A stretch of 18,422 nucleotides of DNA from an uncultured Eubacteriales bacterium (GCA_900540545.1 UQGJ01000052.1:1-18422), one strand, 5' to 3'. Positions 7,170 through 15,128 are shown, counted from the first letter of the stretch. Translations and numbers: made by a program. The notes: generated by a model from the letters alone, not told the origin.

Positions 7170-7195
7170 GACCGGTCCATCGGGAACTGACCGGT
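7170..7195. promoter_or_regulatory. Paired GACCGGT boxes upstream of the GH3 operon
   Basis: GACCGGT occurs at 7170-7176 and again at 7189-7195, 19 bases apart, close to two helical turns. The inner ACCGGT is itself palindromic. They lie about 80-105 bases before the GH3 start, in the gap where a promoter is expected. No convincing -35/-10 pair is visible between 7151 and 7276. They may be binding sites for an activator such as one of the regulators upstream; this is a guess from position. Confidence 0.3.
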
Positions 7196-7276
7196 AAAAC
7201 GGCGCGCGGAAGGCAATGGAACCCTCTGTCCACCTCAAAAGCCTGACGCCAAATTGTAGTGAAAGAGGATGAAGCT

Positions 7277-10200
7277 ATGCACAAGGTAAAGATGAGCAAT
7301 AAGGCCTTCGCGGCAATCTTGACCCCGGCGCTTTGTATCCTGGTCGCCTTGGCCTTTGCCCTGACATGGGCCGCAAACTACTGGCGCGTGGTACTGGACG
7401 CTTACCTGGGGCGGGGCGAGGTCCACGTGGTCAATACCACGGACACCTCTAACCTGAACCTGGATTATTACAATATCAAGTACGAAAATGACGCGCAGAC
7501 GCTGGATGCGGCCATCAGTGTCGCCCTCCAAGTTGCCGAGGAGGGAGAGGTGCTGATGAAGAATGAGAACAGCGCGCTCCCCCTGGGGGACGCGGTCAAA
7601 ATCACCCCCTTTGGCTACCGCTACGTGGAGCCGATCTGGGGCGGCACCGGCTCCGGCAACGTGGACACCAGCAAGGACTACGTCTACACGCCCGAGCGGG
7701 CCTTGAAGGAAGTGTTCGGGGACAGCAGTGTTAACGCCACCGTAGAGAAGCTGTTGCAGAGCAGCGCCCCTTATGAGATCACGTCGGGCGGCATCGCGCT
7801 CAAAGCAGCCCCCGCGGAAGCGGCCACCGGCTTTGGCGGACAGGACGACACGATCACGGAATACGACCCCGCCATTTACGATACGGATGCGGTGAAAGCC
7901 TCGTGCGCCGGAACGGTGGGCCTGGTCTTTATCGGCCGGTTCGGCGGGGAGACCTGGGACCTCCAGCGCACGGCCTACGCCGACGGCACGCCCCACCAAC
8001 TGGCCTTGTCCAGCTATGAAAAAGAGATGCTCGCCTTTGCCGGGGAGCACTGCGACAAGGTGGTGGTCATTCTCAACTCCTCCAACCAGATGGAATTGGG
8101 CGGCTTGGAGCTCGACGAGAATGTGGACGCCATCCTCTGGATCGGCGGCCCCGGCGGCCTGGGCTTCAAGGCCATGGCGGAGATACTGAAGGGGGACGTG
8201 AATCCCAGCGGCAGAACGGTGGACACCTATTATGCCGATTTCTCTCTGGACCCTGCGCTCCAAAACTTTGGGGAATACCAGTACGCCAACTCCTCCGCGC
8301 TGGAGCTGACCGGCCAGCGGGAGGGGCCGACGGGGCCGGTGGGTTACAACCCCAACTACCTGGAGTACGAGGAAGGCATCTATATGGGCTATCGGTTCTA
8401 TGAGACGGCCTATTACGAGAAGGAACAAGCCCAGGCGGGCGCGGGAGAAAGCTGGTACAACGGCTGGCGCAGCGCCGGGGATGGCCGGGGGACCGGCGTG
8501 GTCTATCCCTTCGGTCACGGCCTCTCCTATACCACCTTTGCCCAGGAGATCACCCAAGTCCAGGAGGACGACGGTCTCATCAGCGTGGAGGTCGCGGTGA
8601 CGAATACCGGCTCCGCGGCGGGCAAGGACGTGGTGCAAATCTATTATACCGCCCCCTATACCGACTATGACCGGGAGAACGGAGTGGAGAAGTCCCACGT
8701 AAATCTCATCGGCTTCACCAAGACGGGGGAGCTGGCCCCCGGCGCCACGGAGACCGTCACCGTCACCTTCCAGCGGGACGACATGGCCTCCTATGCGTAC
8801 CGCCATCAGAACGCCGACGGTACGCAGGGATGCTACCTCCTGGAATCGGGGGACTATATTCTCAGCTGCCGGAGAAATGCCCACGAGCTCTACGCCGCCC
8901 AGGGCTGCGAGACGACCTACCGGGTGAACGAGACGGTTGCCTTTGAAAACGGGACGCTGCGGACCTCCGACCTGGAGGCCCAATCGGTGATGAACGATGA
9001 CGGGACCATCACCAAAATCGCCGCCCGCAGCCAGTATGACGGCGAAGGCGGCAGCGGCTACGAGCCGGTGACCAACAAGTTTGAGAGCTTGAATGCGTAC
9101 ATGGCGGACGATGCCGTCACCAATCTGACACGGGCCGACTGGGGCAGCGCGCCGGGAGAGGGGTCGTTCCCCACTGCGCCCGAAGTGGTGGATACCATCA
9201 TCATCAGCGAAGGCCCCATCTCCGATATTCCCGTGGCGATCACCGACAGGGTGATGTCCGATGCCGTGCTGGCCGAGGCCTCGGTTTCGACCGGCGGGAA
9301 CAACTACGACTATGAAACCGACCCCGAGCTGGGCAACGTGGAGGGCAGCAAAATATATGCCGCGCAAGCCCCTGTTCAGGGGGCGGACAACGGCCTCCGC
9401 GCCGCCGACCTCCGTGGAGTGGATTTTTATGACCCCATGTGGGACGACTTGCTGGACCAGATCGACTTTACCGCAGATTTTGAGCAGATTCGTCAGATGC
9501 TCTATAACCACAGCTACAATATCGGCGCCTTGGACAGTGTGGGCTTTCAGGAGGCCAAGAACTTTGACGGCCCCGTGGGCCTGACCAAGACCATGGGCGC
9601 GGGCAGCTCCATGGCGGGCGCGGGAGCCTGCGCCTGGCCCTCCGAAGTGGTGGTGGCCTCCACCTTCAACACGGAGCTGACCCAGGAAATGGGCACCGCC
9701 ATCGGTGAGGAGGCCTTCCAATTCCAGTCCGGCGAAGGGGTCTATACCAATGGCTGGTACGCCCCTGGACTGGACATGCATCGCTCTCCCTTCAATGGCC
9801 GGAATTTTGAGTATTACTCGGAAGACCCCACCCTCTCCGGCAAGATGGGCGCGGCGGTCATCACCGGCGCGGCCAACAAGGGCCTGGTGACCTATATGAA
9901 GCACTTTGTCCTCAACGACAAGGAGCTGATGCAGAAGCTGACCTACACCTGGTGCAGCGAGCAGACCTTCCGGGAAATCTATCTGCGCCCGTTTGAAATC
10001 GCCGTGAAGGAAGCCACCATGCAGCTCAACTACACGCAAAATGGGGAGAACGCCAGCAAGACCACCCGGGCTATCATGGGAATCATGACCTCCCATAACC
10101 ATATTGGGGCCACTTGGGCGGGCTCGGACTATGCGCTCCTCACCGAAGTGGTCCGGGGCGAGTGGGGGTTCCAGGGGTGCGTTGTCACCGACAACGCCAC

Positions 10201-10693
10201 AGGCTACGCCACCAGCTTCGACCGCATGGTCCGCTCGGGCAACGACATGTGGATGGGGGCCAATATGGGCAACGCCTGCGCCTATGACATGACGTCCGCC
10301 ACCGCCCAGAACGCTATGCGAAACGCCGTACACAATATCCTCTATACCTATGTCAACAGCAACCTGATGCAGGGCATGGCCTCCGGCTCCAGCGCTTACT
10401 ATGACCGCTCCCCCTGGGAGACCGCGCTCATCGCCTTCGACGTGGTCATCGCGGCCCTAGTGGTGGGAGGGATTGCCTGGATGATCATGCGCTTCCGCCG
10501 CGCCAAGAAGCATCCTGAATGTTATGCCGGCACTCCGGAGGGCAACGCTATTCTGGCTCAGTATCCCGTGGACCCGAGGAAGCGGCGGATTCGCATTATC
10601 ATAATTGCCGTAGTGGCGGCTGTGGTTCTGATCGCTCTGGCGGTCGGCGTCAGCTCGCTGCTGGAGTGGTATCAGCAACTGATGAAGGGCTAA
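7277..10693 (+). CDS. Membrane-anchored GH3 glycosidase with permuted domain order
   Basis: A 1138-residue glycoside hydrolase family 3 protein whose two catalytic halves are in reverse order. After a basic N-terminus and a membrane helix (about 12-32) comes the GH3 C-terminal domain (VLMKNENSALPL 92-103, to about 400), then PFGHGLSYTTF (411-421) and a fibronectin-III-like domain to about 545. The TIM-barrel domain comes last (about 719-1030), with RSPFNGRNFEYYSEDP (836-851), KHF (875-877) and nucleophile Asp972 in VVTDN. Two membrane helices (about 1047-1073 and 1105-1127) are joined by a basic loop. The positive-inside rule puts the catalytic part outside the cell. Reversed GH3 order is known from Ruminococcus albus and Butyrivibrio beta-glucosidases; the three-helix anchoring is less usual. 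Start: ATG 7277 with GAGG 8 bases upstream. GC is visibly lower than in the next gene. Substrate unknown, probably a beta-glucoside-type glycan. Confidence 0.88.
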   Translation: MHKVKMSNKAFAAILTPALCILVALAFALTWAANYWRVVLDAYLGRGEVHVVNTTDTSNLNLDYYNIKYENDAQTLDAAISVALQVAEEGEVLMKNENSALPLGDAVKITPFGYRYVEPIWGGTGSGNVDTSKDYVYTPERALKEVFGDSSVNATVEKLLQSSAPYEITSGGIALKAAPAEAATGFGGQDDTITEYDPAIYDTDAVKASCAGTVGLVFIGRFGGETWDLQRTAYADGTPHQLALSSYEKEMLAFAGEHCDKVVVILNSSNQMELGGLELDENVDAILWIGGPGGLGFKAMAEILKGDVNPSGRTVDTYYADFSLDPALQNFGEYQYANSSALELTGQREGPTGPVGYNPNYLEYEEGIYMGYRFYETAYYEKEQAQAGAGESWYNGWRSAGDGRGTGVVYPFGHGLSYTTFAQEITQVQEDDGLISVEVAVTNTGSAAGKDVVQIYYTAPYTDYDRENGVEKSHVNLIGFTKTGELAPGATETVTVTFQRDDMASYAYRHQNADGTQGCYLLESGDYILSCRRNAHELYAAQGCETTYRVNETVAFENGTLRTSDLEAQSVMNDDGTITKIAARSQYDGEGGSGYEPVTNKFESLNAYMADDAVTNLTRADWGSAPGEGSFPTAPEVVDTIIISEGPISDIPVAITDRVMSDAVLAEASVSTGGNNYDYETDPELGNVEGSKIYAAQAPVQGADNGLRAADLRGVDFYDPMWDDLLDQIDFTADFEQIRQMLYNHSYNIGALDSVGFQEAKNFDGPVGLTKTMGAGSSMAGAGACAWPSEVVVASTFNTELTQEMGTAIGEEAFQFQSGEGVYTNGWYAPGLDMHRSPFNGRNFEYYSEDPTLSGKMGAAVITGAANKGLVTYMKHFVLNDKELMQKLTYTWCSEQTFREIYLRPFEIAVKEATMQLNYTQNGENASKTTRAIMGIMTSHNHIGATWAGSDYALLTEVVRGEWGFQGCVVTDNATGYATSFDRMVRSGNDMWMGANMGNACAYDMTSATAQNAMRNAVHNILYTYVNSNLMQGMASGSSAYYDRSPWETALIAFDVVIAALVVGGIAWMIMRFRRAKKHPECYAGTPEGNAILAQYPVDPRKRRIRIIIIAVVAAVVLIALAVGVSSLLEWYQQLMKG

Positions 10694-10699
10694 AGAACG

Positions 10700-13150
10700 A
10701 TGTGTATGCTTCCTGCTGACCTCATCTCCAACCTGACCCTGGAGGAGAAGTGCGCCCTCCTGTCCGGCCAGGGGAATTTTACGACTAAGACCGTGGAGCG
10801 CCTGGGCATCCCCGCCATGTTCCTCTCCGACGGCCCCCACGGGCTGCGCAAGCAGGCGGGGAGCACCGACCACCTGGGCCTCAACCCCAGCCAGCCCGCC
10901 ACCTGCTACCCCACGGCGGCGGCCATGGCCAACTCCTGGGACCCCGCCCTAGGCGAGGCCCTGGGGGCCATGCTGGGGGAGGAGGCGGCGGCCCAGCGGG
11001 TCAACGTGGTGCTGGGCCCCGGCCTCAACATGAAGCGCTCCCCCCTGTGCGGGCGGAACTTCGAGTATTTCTCCGAGGACCCCTATCTGGCGGGTAAGAT
11101 GGCGGCGGCCTACATCCGGGGCATCCAGTCCAAAGGCGTGGCCGCCTGCCCCAAGCACTTCGCCGCCAACAGCCAGGAGAACCTGCGCATGTCCAGCGAC
11201 TCCGTGGTGGACCAGCGGACGTTCCGGGAGATCTACCTCACCGGCTTTGAGATCGCCGTGAAGGAGGGCGGACCCCGGGTCATCATGTCCTCCTACAACA
11301 AAATCAACGGGACCTACGCCAACGAGGCCCCCGCCCTGCTGGGGGACATCCTGCGGGAGGAGTGGGGCTTCGGCGGCATGGTGGTCACCGACTGGGGCGG
11401 GAGCAACGACCACGTCTCCGGCGTGAAGGCCGGCTCCACCCTGGAGATGCCCGTTCCCGGCGCGTACAGCGACCTGGAGCTGGTGGAGGCCGTCCGCCGT
11501 GGCGCGCTGGACGAGGCGGTGCTGGACCAGCGGGTGGATGAGCTGCTGCGGGTGGTCTTTGCCACCCAAATCCCGGCGGACGCCCCCGAATCCTTCGACG
11601 TGGACGCCCACCACGCCTTTGCCGCCAGGGCGGCGGAGGAGAGCATCGTCCTGCTGAAAAACGAGGGGGGCATCCTGCCCCTGGCCCAAGGGGCCAGGGT
11701 GGCGGTGGTGGGCGACTTCGCCCAGACGCCCCGCTACCAGGGGGCCGGGTCCAGCAACGTGAACCCCACCAAACTGGAAAACCATCTGGACGCCCTGAAC
11801 GCCGCCGGAGTGGCGGTGGCGGGCTTCGCCCCCGGCTTCCTCCGCGGCGGGGGGGCCGACGAGGGGAAAAAACAGGCCGCCGTGGAGCTGGCCCGGGGGG
11901 CCGACGTGGTGCTGGTCTACCTGGGCCTGGCCGAGGTGGCCGAGGTGGAGGGTATGGACCGGCCCCACATGCGCCTGGCGGAGAACCAAATCGAGGTCCT
12001 CCGGGCCGTGGCCGAGGTCAACCCCAACGTGGTGGCGGTCCTCTCCGGCGGCGCCCCCGTGGAGACCCCCTGGCTGGACGCCTGCCGGGGTCTGGTCCAC
12101 GGCTATCTGGGGGGCCAGGCCGGGGCTTCCGCCATGGCGGGGGTCCTCACCGGCCGGGTCTGCCCCTCCGGCAAGCTGGCCGAGACCTGGCCCATGCGCT
12201 GTGAGGACACCCCGGCGTTCCGCTGGTTCCCCGGCGGGGAGCGGACGGCGGAGTACCGGGAGGGGCCGTACATCGGCTACCGCTACTACGAGACCGCCCA
12301 GGTCCCCGTCCGCTTCCCCTTCGGCTATGGCCTGAGCTACACCAGCTTCGACTACGCCGACCTGCACGTCAGCGCCGGGGAGGTCCGCTTCACCCTGACC
12401 AACACCGGCCTTGTGGCCGGAGCCGAGGCCGCCCAGGTCTACGTCTCCCTGCCGGGTGGGGCGGTGTTCCGCCCGGAACGGGAGCTGAAGGGCTTCGCCA
12501 AGGTATACCTGGCCCCCGGCGAGCGCCGGACCGTCACCATCCCCCTGGACGACAAGGCGTTCCGCTACTTCAACGTCAAAACCGGGGCCTTCGAGGTGGA
12601 GGGCGGGACTTATAAAATCTGCGTGGGGGCCTCCTGCCGGGACATCCGGCTCATCGGGACCGTGGAGGTCCCCGGCACCGGCGCGCCCGCGCCCTATGAC
12701 AAGAGCGCCCTGCCCAGCTACTACGCCGGGACAGTCCAGAACGTGCCGGACGCGGAGTTCGAGGCCCTGCTGGGCCGCCCCATCCCCCCGGCCCGGTGGG
12801 ACCGCTCCGCCCCCCTGGGGCGCAACGACACCGTGGCCCAGCTCTGCTACGCCAAAAGCGCCCCCGCCCGGCTGGCCTTCCGCTTCCTGGCGGGTAGAAA
12901 GCAGAAGGCGGAGGCGGCTGGCAAGCCTGACCTCAACATCCTGTCCCAGTACAACATGCCCTTCCGGGGCATCGCCAAGCTCATGGGCCCCATGGTGGAC
13001 ATGGAGATGGTGGATGCCCTTCTGGTCGTCGTCAACGGCCATTTCTTCCGGGGCGTGGGACAGCTCTTCGGCGCTTGGCGGCGGAAGGGAAAGCGGGACA
13101 AGGAATGGAAGGCGGCCCTGGAACGGGCCGGAAAGGAGGCGGAGGTATGA
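10700..13150 (+). CDS. Cytoplasmic GH3 beta-glucosidase-type enzyme
   Basis: An 816-residue GH3 enzyme in the usual order and without a signal peptide, so probably cytoplasmic. The TIM barrel (about 1-300) has SDGPHGLRKQ near residue 45, RSPLCGRNFEYFSEDP (113-128), KHF (152-154) and nucleophile Asp231 in VVTDWGG. The GH3 C-terminal domain (about 315-535) has SIVLLKNEGGILPL and the likely acid/base Glu417 in EVEGMDR. PFGYGLSYTSF (540-550) leads to a fibronectin-III-like domain (to about 655). An additional ~150-residue C-terminal tail with basic ends is not part of the core family. It starts 6 bases after the permuted GH3 gene and overlaps the next gene by four bases, so it is mid-operon. It would cleave non-reducing-end beta-linked sugars; the exact sugar is not readable. 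The ribosome site (AAGGG) is weak, which suggests re-initiation. Confidence 0.9.
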   Translation: MCMLPADLISNLTLEEKCALLSGQGNFTTKTVERLGIPAMFLSDGPHGLRKQAGSTDHLGLNPSQPATCYPTAAAMANSWDPALGEALGAMLGEEAAAQRVNVVLGPGLNMKRSPLCGRNFEYFSEDPYLAGKMAAAYIRGIQSKGVAACPKHFAANSQENLRMSSDSVVDQRTFREIYLTGFEIAVKEGGPRVIMSSYNKINGTYANEAPALLGDILREEWGFGGMVVTDWGGSNDHVSGVKAGSTLEMPVPGAYSDLELVEAVRRGALDEAVLDQRVDELLRVVFATQIPADAPESFDVDAHHAFAARAAEESIVLLKNEGGILPLAQGARVAVVGDFAQTPRYQGAGSSNVNPTKLENHLDALNAAGVAVAGFAPGFLRGGGADEGKKQAAVELARGADVVLVYLGLAEVAEVEGMDRPHMRLAENQIEVLRAVAEVNPNVVAVLSGGAPVETPWLDACRGLVHGYLGGQAGASAMAGVLTGRVCPSGKLAETWPMRCEDTPAFRWFPGGERTAEYREGPYIGYRYYETAQVPVRFPFGYGLSYTSFDYADLHVSAGEVRFTLTNTGLVAGAEAAQVYVSLPGGAVFRPERELKGFAKVYLAPGERRTVTIPLDDKAFRYFNVKTGAFEVEGGTYKICVGASCRDIRLIGTVEVPGTGAPAPYDKSALPSYYAGTVQNVPDAEFEALLGRPIPPARWDRSAPLGRNDTVAQLCYAKSAPARLAFRFLAGRKQKAEAAGKPDLNILSQYNMPFRGIAKLMGPMVDMEMVDALLVVVNGHFFRGVGQLFGAWRRKGKRDKEWKAALERAGKEAEV

Positions 13151-13758
13151 GTACGCTCCATGACCAGACCGGCCTGCGGGGCGTGTGGAACCGCTTCAAG
13201 GAGCGGCACCCCACCGTGGCCCAATTTCTGGTGTTTTTCATCCTGTCCAACGGCGTCACCGTCCTTCAGATGGTGCTGATGCCGGTCCTCAAGGCCCTGT
13301 TCGCTGGCACGGCGCTGGTGAACACTCCCTTCCAGGTCTTCCCCGTGGGCCGCAACCTGGACGGCAGCCAGTATTATATCTTCAACTACGCCGCCGGGGC
13401 CGTGGCCGCCGATGGAACCGGCGGGGGCCTGGCCTACTTCCTGGCGGTCCAGATCACCATGGCCATCGCCCAAATCATCAATTTCTTCCTCCAGCGCAAC
13501 GTGACCTTCAAGTCCAACGGGAGCATCGGCAAGGCGGCCTTCTGGTATGTGCTGGCCTATGTGGTCATCACTTTGGTGGCCGGGGCGCTCCAGGGGCTGT
13601 ATAAGGCACCGATTTACAGCTTCCTCATGGGGCGTCTGGGCGGTGCGGGGCAGACCGTGGCCGACGTGGTCACCATGCTCATCAACTGCGCCATCTCTTT
13701 CTGGGTCTTTTTCCCCATTTTCAAGGTCATCTTCCGGGAGAAGGCGGCCGAGGCTTGA
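13147..13758 (+). CDS. GtrA-like four-helix membrane protein
   Basis: A 203-residue protein with four predicted membrane helices (about 24-50, 93-117, 129-152, 168-195) and a stretch QIINFFLQRNVTFKS (109-123) resembling the conserved aromatic/N-x-x-W/F-x-F region of GtrA-type proteins. GtrA relatives are thought to help move polyprenyl-phosphate-linked sugars across the membrane. The loop between helices 1 and 2 (about 51-92) is longer than usual for GtrA. It has a strong AGGAGG site, and the ATG at 13147 overlaps the stop of the preceding GH3 gene (ATGA). It is the last gene of the GH3 operon. The GtrA call is moderate; 'small four-helix membrane protein' is certain. Confidence 0.65.
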   Translation: MSTLHDQTGLRGVWNRFKERHPTVAQFLVFFILSNGVTVLQMVLMPVLKALFAGTALVNTPFQVFPVGRNLDGSQYYIFNYAAGAVAADGTGGGLAYFLAVQITMAIAQIINFFLQRNVTFKSNGSIGKAAFWYVLAYVVITLVAGALQGLYKAPIYSFLMGRLGGAGQTVADVVTMLINCAISFWVFFPIFKVIFREKAAEA

Positions 13759-13783
13759 ATCTACCGCCCCGATGGGGTATGAT
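13755..13783 (+). promoter_or_regulatory. Promoter of the Nudix gene
   Basis: TTGAAT (13755-13760), a 17-base spacer and TATGAT (13778-13783) give a good sigma-A promoter whose -35 overlaps the stop codon of the GtrA-like gene. RNA would start near 13790, about 20 bases before the ATG, with the GGGAGGAGGGG ribosome site in between. Confidence 0.6.
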
Positions 13784-13809
13784 GAGAAAAACGGGAGGAG
13801 GGGACGGGG

Positions 13810-14262
13810 ATGACCGAGGTTGTGGCGGCCCTGATTTGGGAAGAGGGGCGGTTCCTGATCTGCCAGCGGCCCGCCCACAAGGCCCGGGGACTGCTGTGGG
13901 AGTTCGTGGGCGGCAAGGTGGAGCCCGGCGAGACCGGGGCCGAGGCCCTGGTCCGGGAGTGCCGGGAGGAGCTGGACATCACGGTGTCGGTGGGAGAGGT
14001 CTACCGGGAAGTGACCCACGCCTACCCGGACCTGACCGTCCACCTGACCCTGTTCCACGCCGCCATCGCCCAGGGTCGGCCCCGGCGGCTGGAGCACGCC
14101 GACCTGCGCTGGATCACCCCGGCGGACATCCCGGCCTATGACTTCTGTCCTGCGGACGTGGATATTTTGCGGCAGATACAGGATGATTTCACACATTGTT
14201 CACAGAACCGTCAAAGTCTGTCCAACTGTTGCGGGGATGGTCGTGGTATCATAACGTTGTGA
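13810..14262 (+). CDS. MutT/Nudix hydrolase, 8-oxo-dGTP diphosphatase type
   Basis: A 150-residue protein with a complete Nudix box: G35, E41, then REcrEEldi (49-57), i.e. G-x5-E-x7-R-E-U-x-E-E, with Asp in place of the last Gly. VVAALIWEEGRFLICQRP and LLWEFVGGKVEPGE are typical of MutT, which removes oxidised nucleotides such as 8-oxo-dGTP before they enter DNA. Family members usually end near DILRQI (residue 123). Here about 27 extra residues follow (HCSQNRQSLSNCCGDGRG), and their DNA overlaps a candidate promoter at 14244-14252, so the tail may simply be read-through into regulatory sequence. It has its own promoter, separate from the GH3 operon. Confidence 0.88.
   Translation: MTEVVAALIWEEGRFLICQRPAHKARGLLWEFVGGKVEPGETGAEALVRECREELDITVSVGEVYREVTHAYPDLTVHLTLFHAAIAQGRPRRLEHADLRWITPADIPAYDFCPADVDILRQIQDDFTHCSQNRQSLSNCCGDGRGIITL
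14244..14252 (+). promoter_or_regulatory. Extended -10 promoter inside the Nudix 3' end
   Basis: TGGTATCAT is an extended -10 box (TG-n-TATCAT) ten bases before the end of the Nudix frame. No good -35 is present, which extended -10 promoters can tolerate. RNA would start near 14259 and run into the terminator at 14320-14353. Confidence 0.45.
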
Positions 14263-14356
14263 ACAGGAACAGGACATCAAACACATAACCTCTCTAACCT
14301 CCTCTCTCTCTTCTAAAGCAAACGGGGACCTGCCAAAAGGCAGGTCCCCGTTTGTG
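14259..14356 (+). ncRNA. Candidate small RNA with anti-Shine-Dalgarno stretch
   Basis: A ~95-base unit lies between an extended -10 box (14244-14252) and a 15-bp terminator stem (14320-14353). Its middle is an unstructured C/U-rich run (about 14288-14313) containing ACCTCCT (14297-14303), the exact complement of the ribosome site AGGAGGT used by many genes in this window. Firmicutes small RNAs often repress mRNAs through such C/U-rich loops. The unit could instead be just the Nudix 3' UTR. No match to a named RNA family is claimed. Confidence 0.4.
14320..14353 (+). terminator. 15-bp stem terminator after the Nudix gene
   Basis: AAACGGGGACCTGCC (14320-14334) and GGCAGGTCCCCGTTT (14339-14353) pair perfectly around an AAAA loop. 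The stem ends in three T's with few more T's beyond, so termination relies mainly on the strong stem. It would end Nudix mRNA and the candidate small RNA. Confidence 0.75.
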
Positions 14357-14372
14357 CGTCTTGAAAGAATAT

Positions 14373-14513
14373 GAGCCTTCCCCTGGGGGAAGGTGGCGCG
14401 GGCGAAGCCTGCGACGGATGAGGGGAGTGCCGATTCGCCCCCATGCTCTCAAGTCGGGCACCTTCCCCTTATCAGTCAGCCTTCGGCTGACAGCTTCCCC
14501 CAGGGGAAGCCTC
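14373..14513. repeat. ~140-bp palindromic (MITE-like) repeat
   Basis: The ends are near-perfect inverted repeats: the left end (14373-14392) is matched in reverse by the right end (14494-14513) with one mismatch, and each end is itself a hairpin (CTTCCCC-TGGGGGAAG type). Inside are GTCAGCC-TTC-GGCTGAC (14475-14491) and GGCGAAGCC. The CTTCCCCTGGGGGAAGGTGGC start resembles dispersed repeats I associate with gut Clostridia. There is no transposase. The right part overlaps the last codons of the OB-fold gene on the minus strand. Confidence 0.6.
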
Positions 14514-15128
14514 CTCCGCCTCCACCGGCTCCAGGCGCATGACGGAGATCTCGTAGGCGGTGCGCTCCTGGGCGGCGCCGTCCACCACCTTTTGATAGGC
14601 CCGGCTCTGAAGGCGGCCCTCCAGCCGGACCCCGTCGCCCACGGCCAGCCCGGCGCACCGCTGGGCCAGCCCGCCCCAGGCGATGCAGGGCAGGTAGTCC
14701 GCCCGCCCGTACTTCCGGTTGACGGCCAGCATGAGGTCGCATATCTCCCGGCCCAGGGGGGTGCGGCGGAGGATGGGGGCCTTGCACAGCACCCCGGTCA
14801 GCTCCAGCCGATTGGCGGGCTCGGCCTCGCTCCAGGGGGCCAGGGTCCGGGCGAAGGCGGTGATGACCAGCCGGCTGCCCGCCCCGGAGCGGTTGTTGAA
14901 GGAGCGGACCTCCCCGATCACCTCCACCGGGGCGCCGGGGACGATGGGGAAGGCCTCCAACTGGGGGAGAGAGGCCACCACGTTGAGCCGGTCCTCCGCG
15001 CCGGAGAGCCGGGGGATGGTGAGGGGAAAGACCTGATAGGCCACGCCGTGGTTCTCGTGGGAAAATTCCGGGGCGGCCGCGGCCACGCCCCGCAGGAGCG
15101 CATGGTTTTCGTTCCAGCCAGTCTGCAT
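14472..15128 (-). CDS. Tandem OB-fold single-stranded-DNA-binding-like protein
   Basis: A 218-residue protein with two SSB-like OB-fold domains. The second (about 105-200) is the clearer: NRLELTGVLCKAPILRRTPLGREICDLMLAVNR, then DYLPCIAWGGLAQRC, VGDGVRLEGRLQSRAYQK, the standard SSB order. The first (about 8-95) is diverged: LLRGVAAAAPEF, QVFPLTIPRLSG, APVEVIGEVRSFNN. Ordinary SSB has one OB domain and an acidic tip ending in DDIPF; this one lacks that tip and instead ends in SPGGSCQPKAD, read from the palindromic repeat. The start is ATG 15128, with GGAG ten bases upstream; GTG 15137 is too close to that site. It may bind single-stranded DNA in a role apart from the main SSB. No clear promoter was found. 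It is divergent from the murQ operon. Confidence 0.72.
   Translation of the reverse strand: MQTGWNENHALLRGVAAAAPEFSHENHGVAYQVFPLTIPRLSGAEDRLNVVASLPQLEAFPIVPGAPVEVIGEVRSFNNRSGAGSRLVITAFARTLAPWSEAEPANRLELTGVLCKAPILRRTPLGREICDLMLAVNRKYGRADYLPCIAWGGLAQRCAGLAVGDGVRLEGRLQSRAYQKVVDGAAQERTAYEISVMRLEPVEAEEASPGGSCQPKAD

Noticed and set aside
7235..10333. 1032-codon open frame antisense to the permuted GH3 gene
   Set aside because: His/Gly/Val-rich translation without domain motifs; the plus strand carries clear GH3 signatures.
10949..13042. 697-codon open frame antisense to the second GH3 gene
   Set aside because: Same GC-driven shadow pattern, no motifs, no ribosome site.
12847..14196. 449-codon minus-strand open frame across the GtrA-like and Nudix genes
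   Set aside because: Crosses two well-supported plus-strand genes and shows no recognisable domain.
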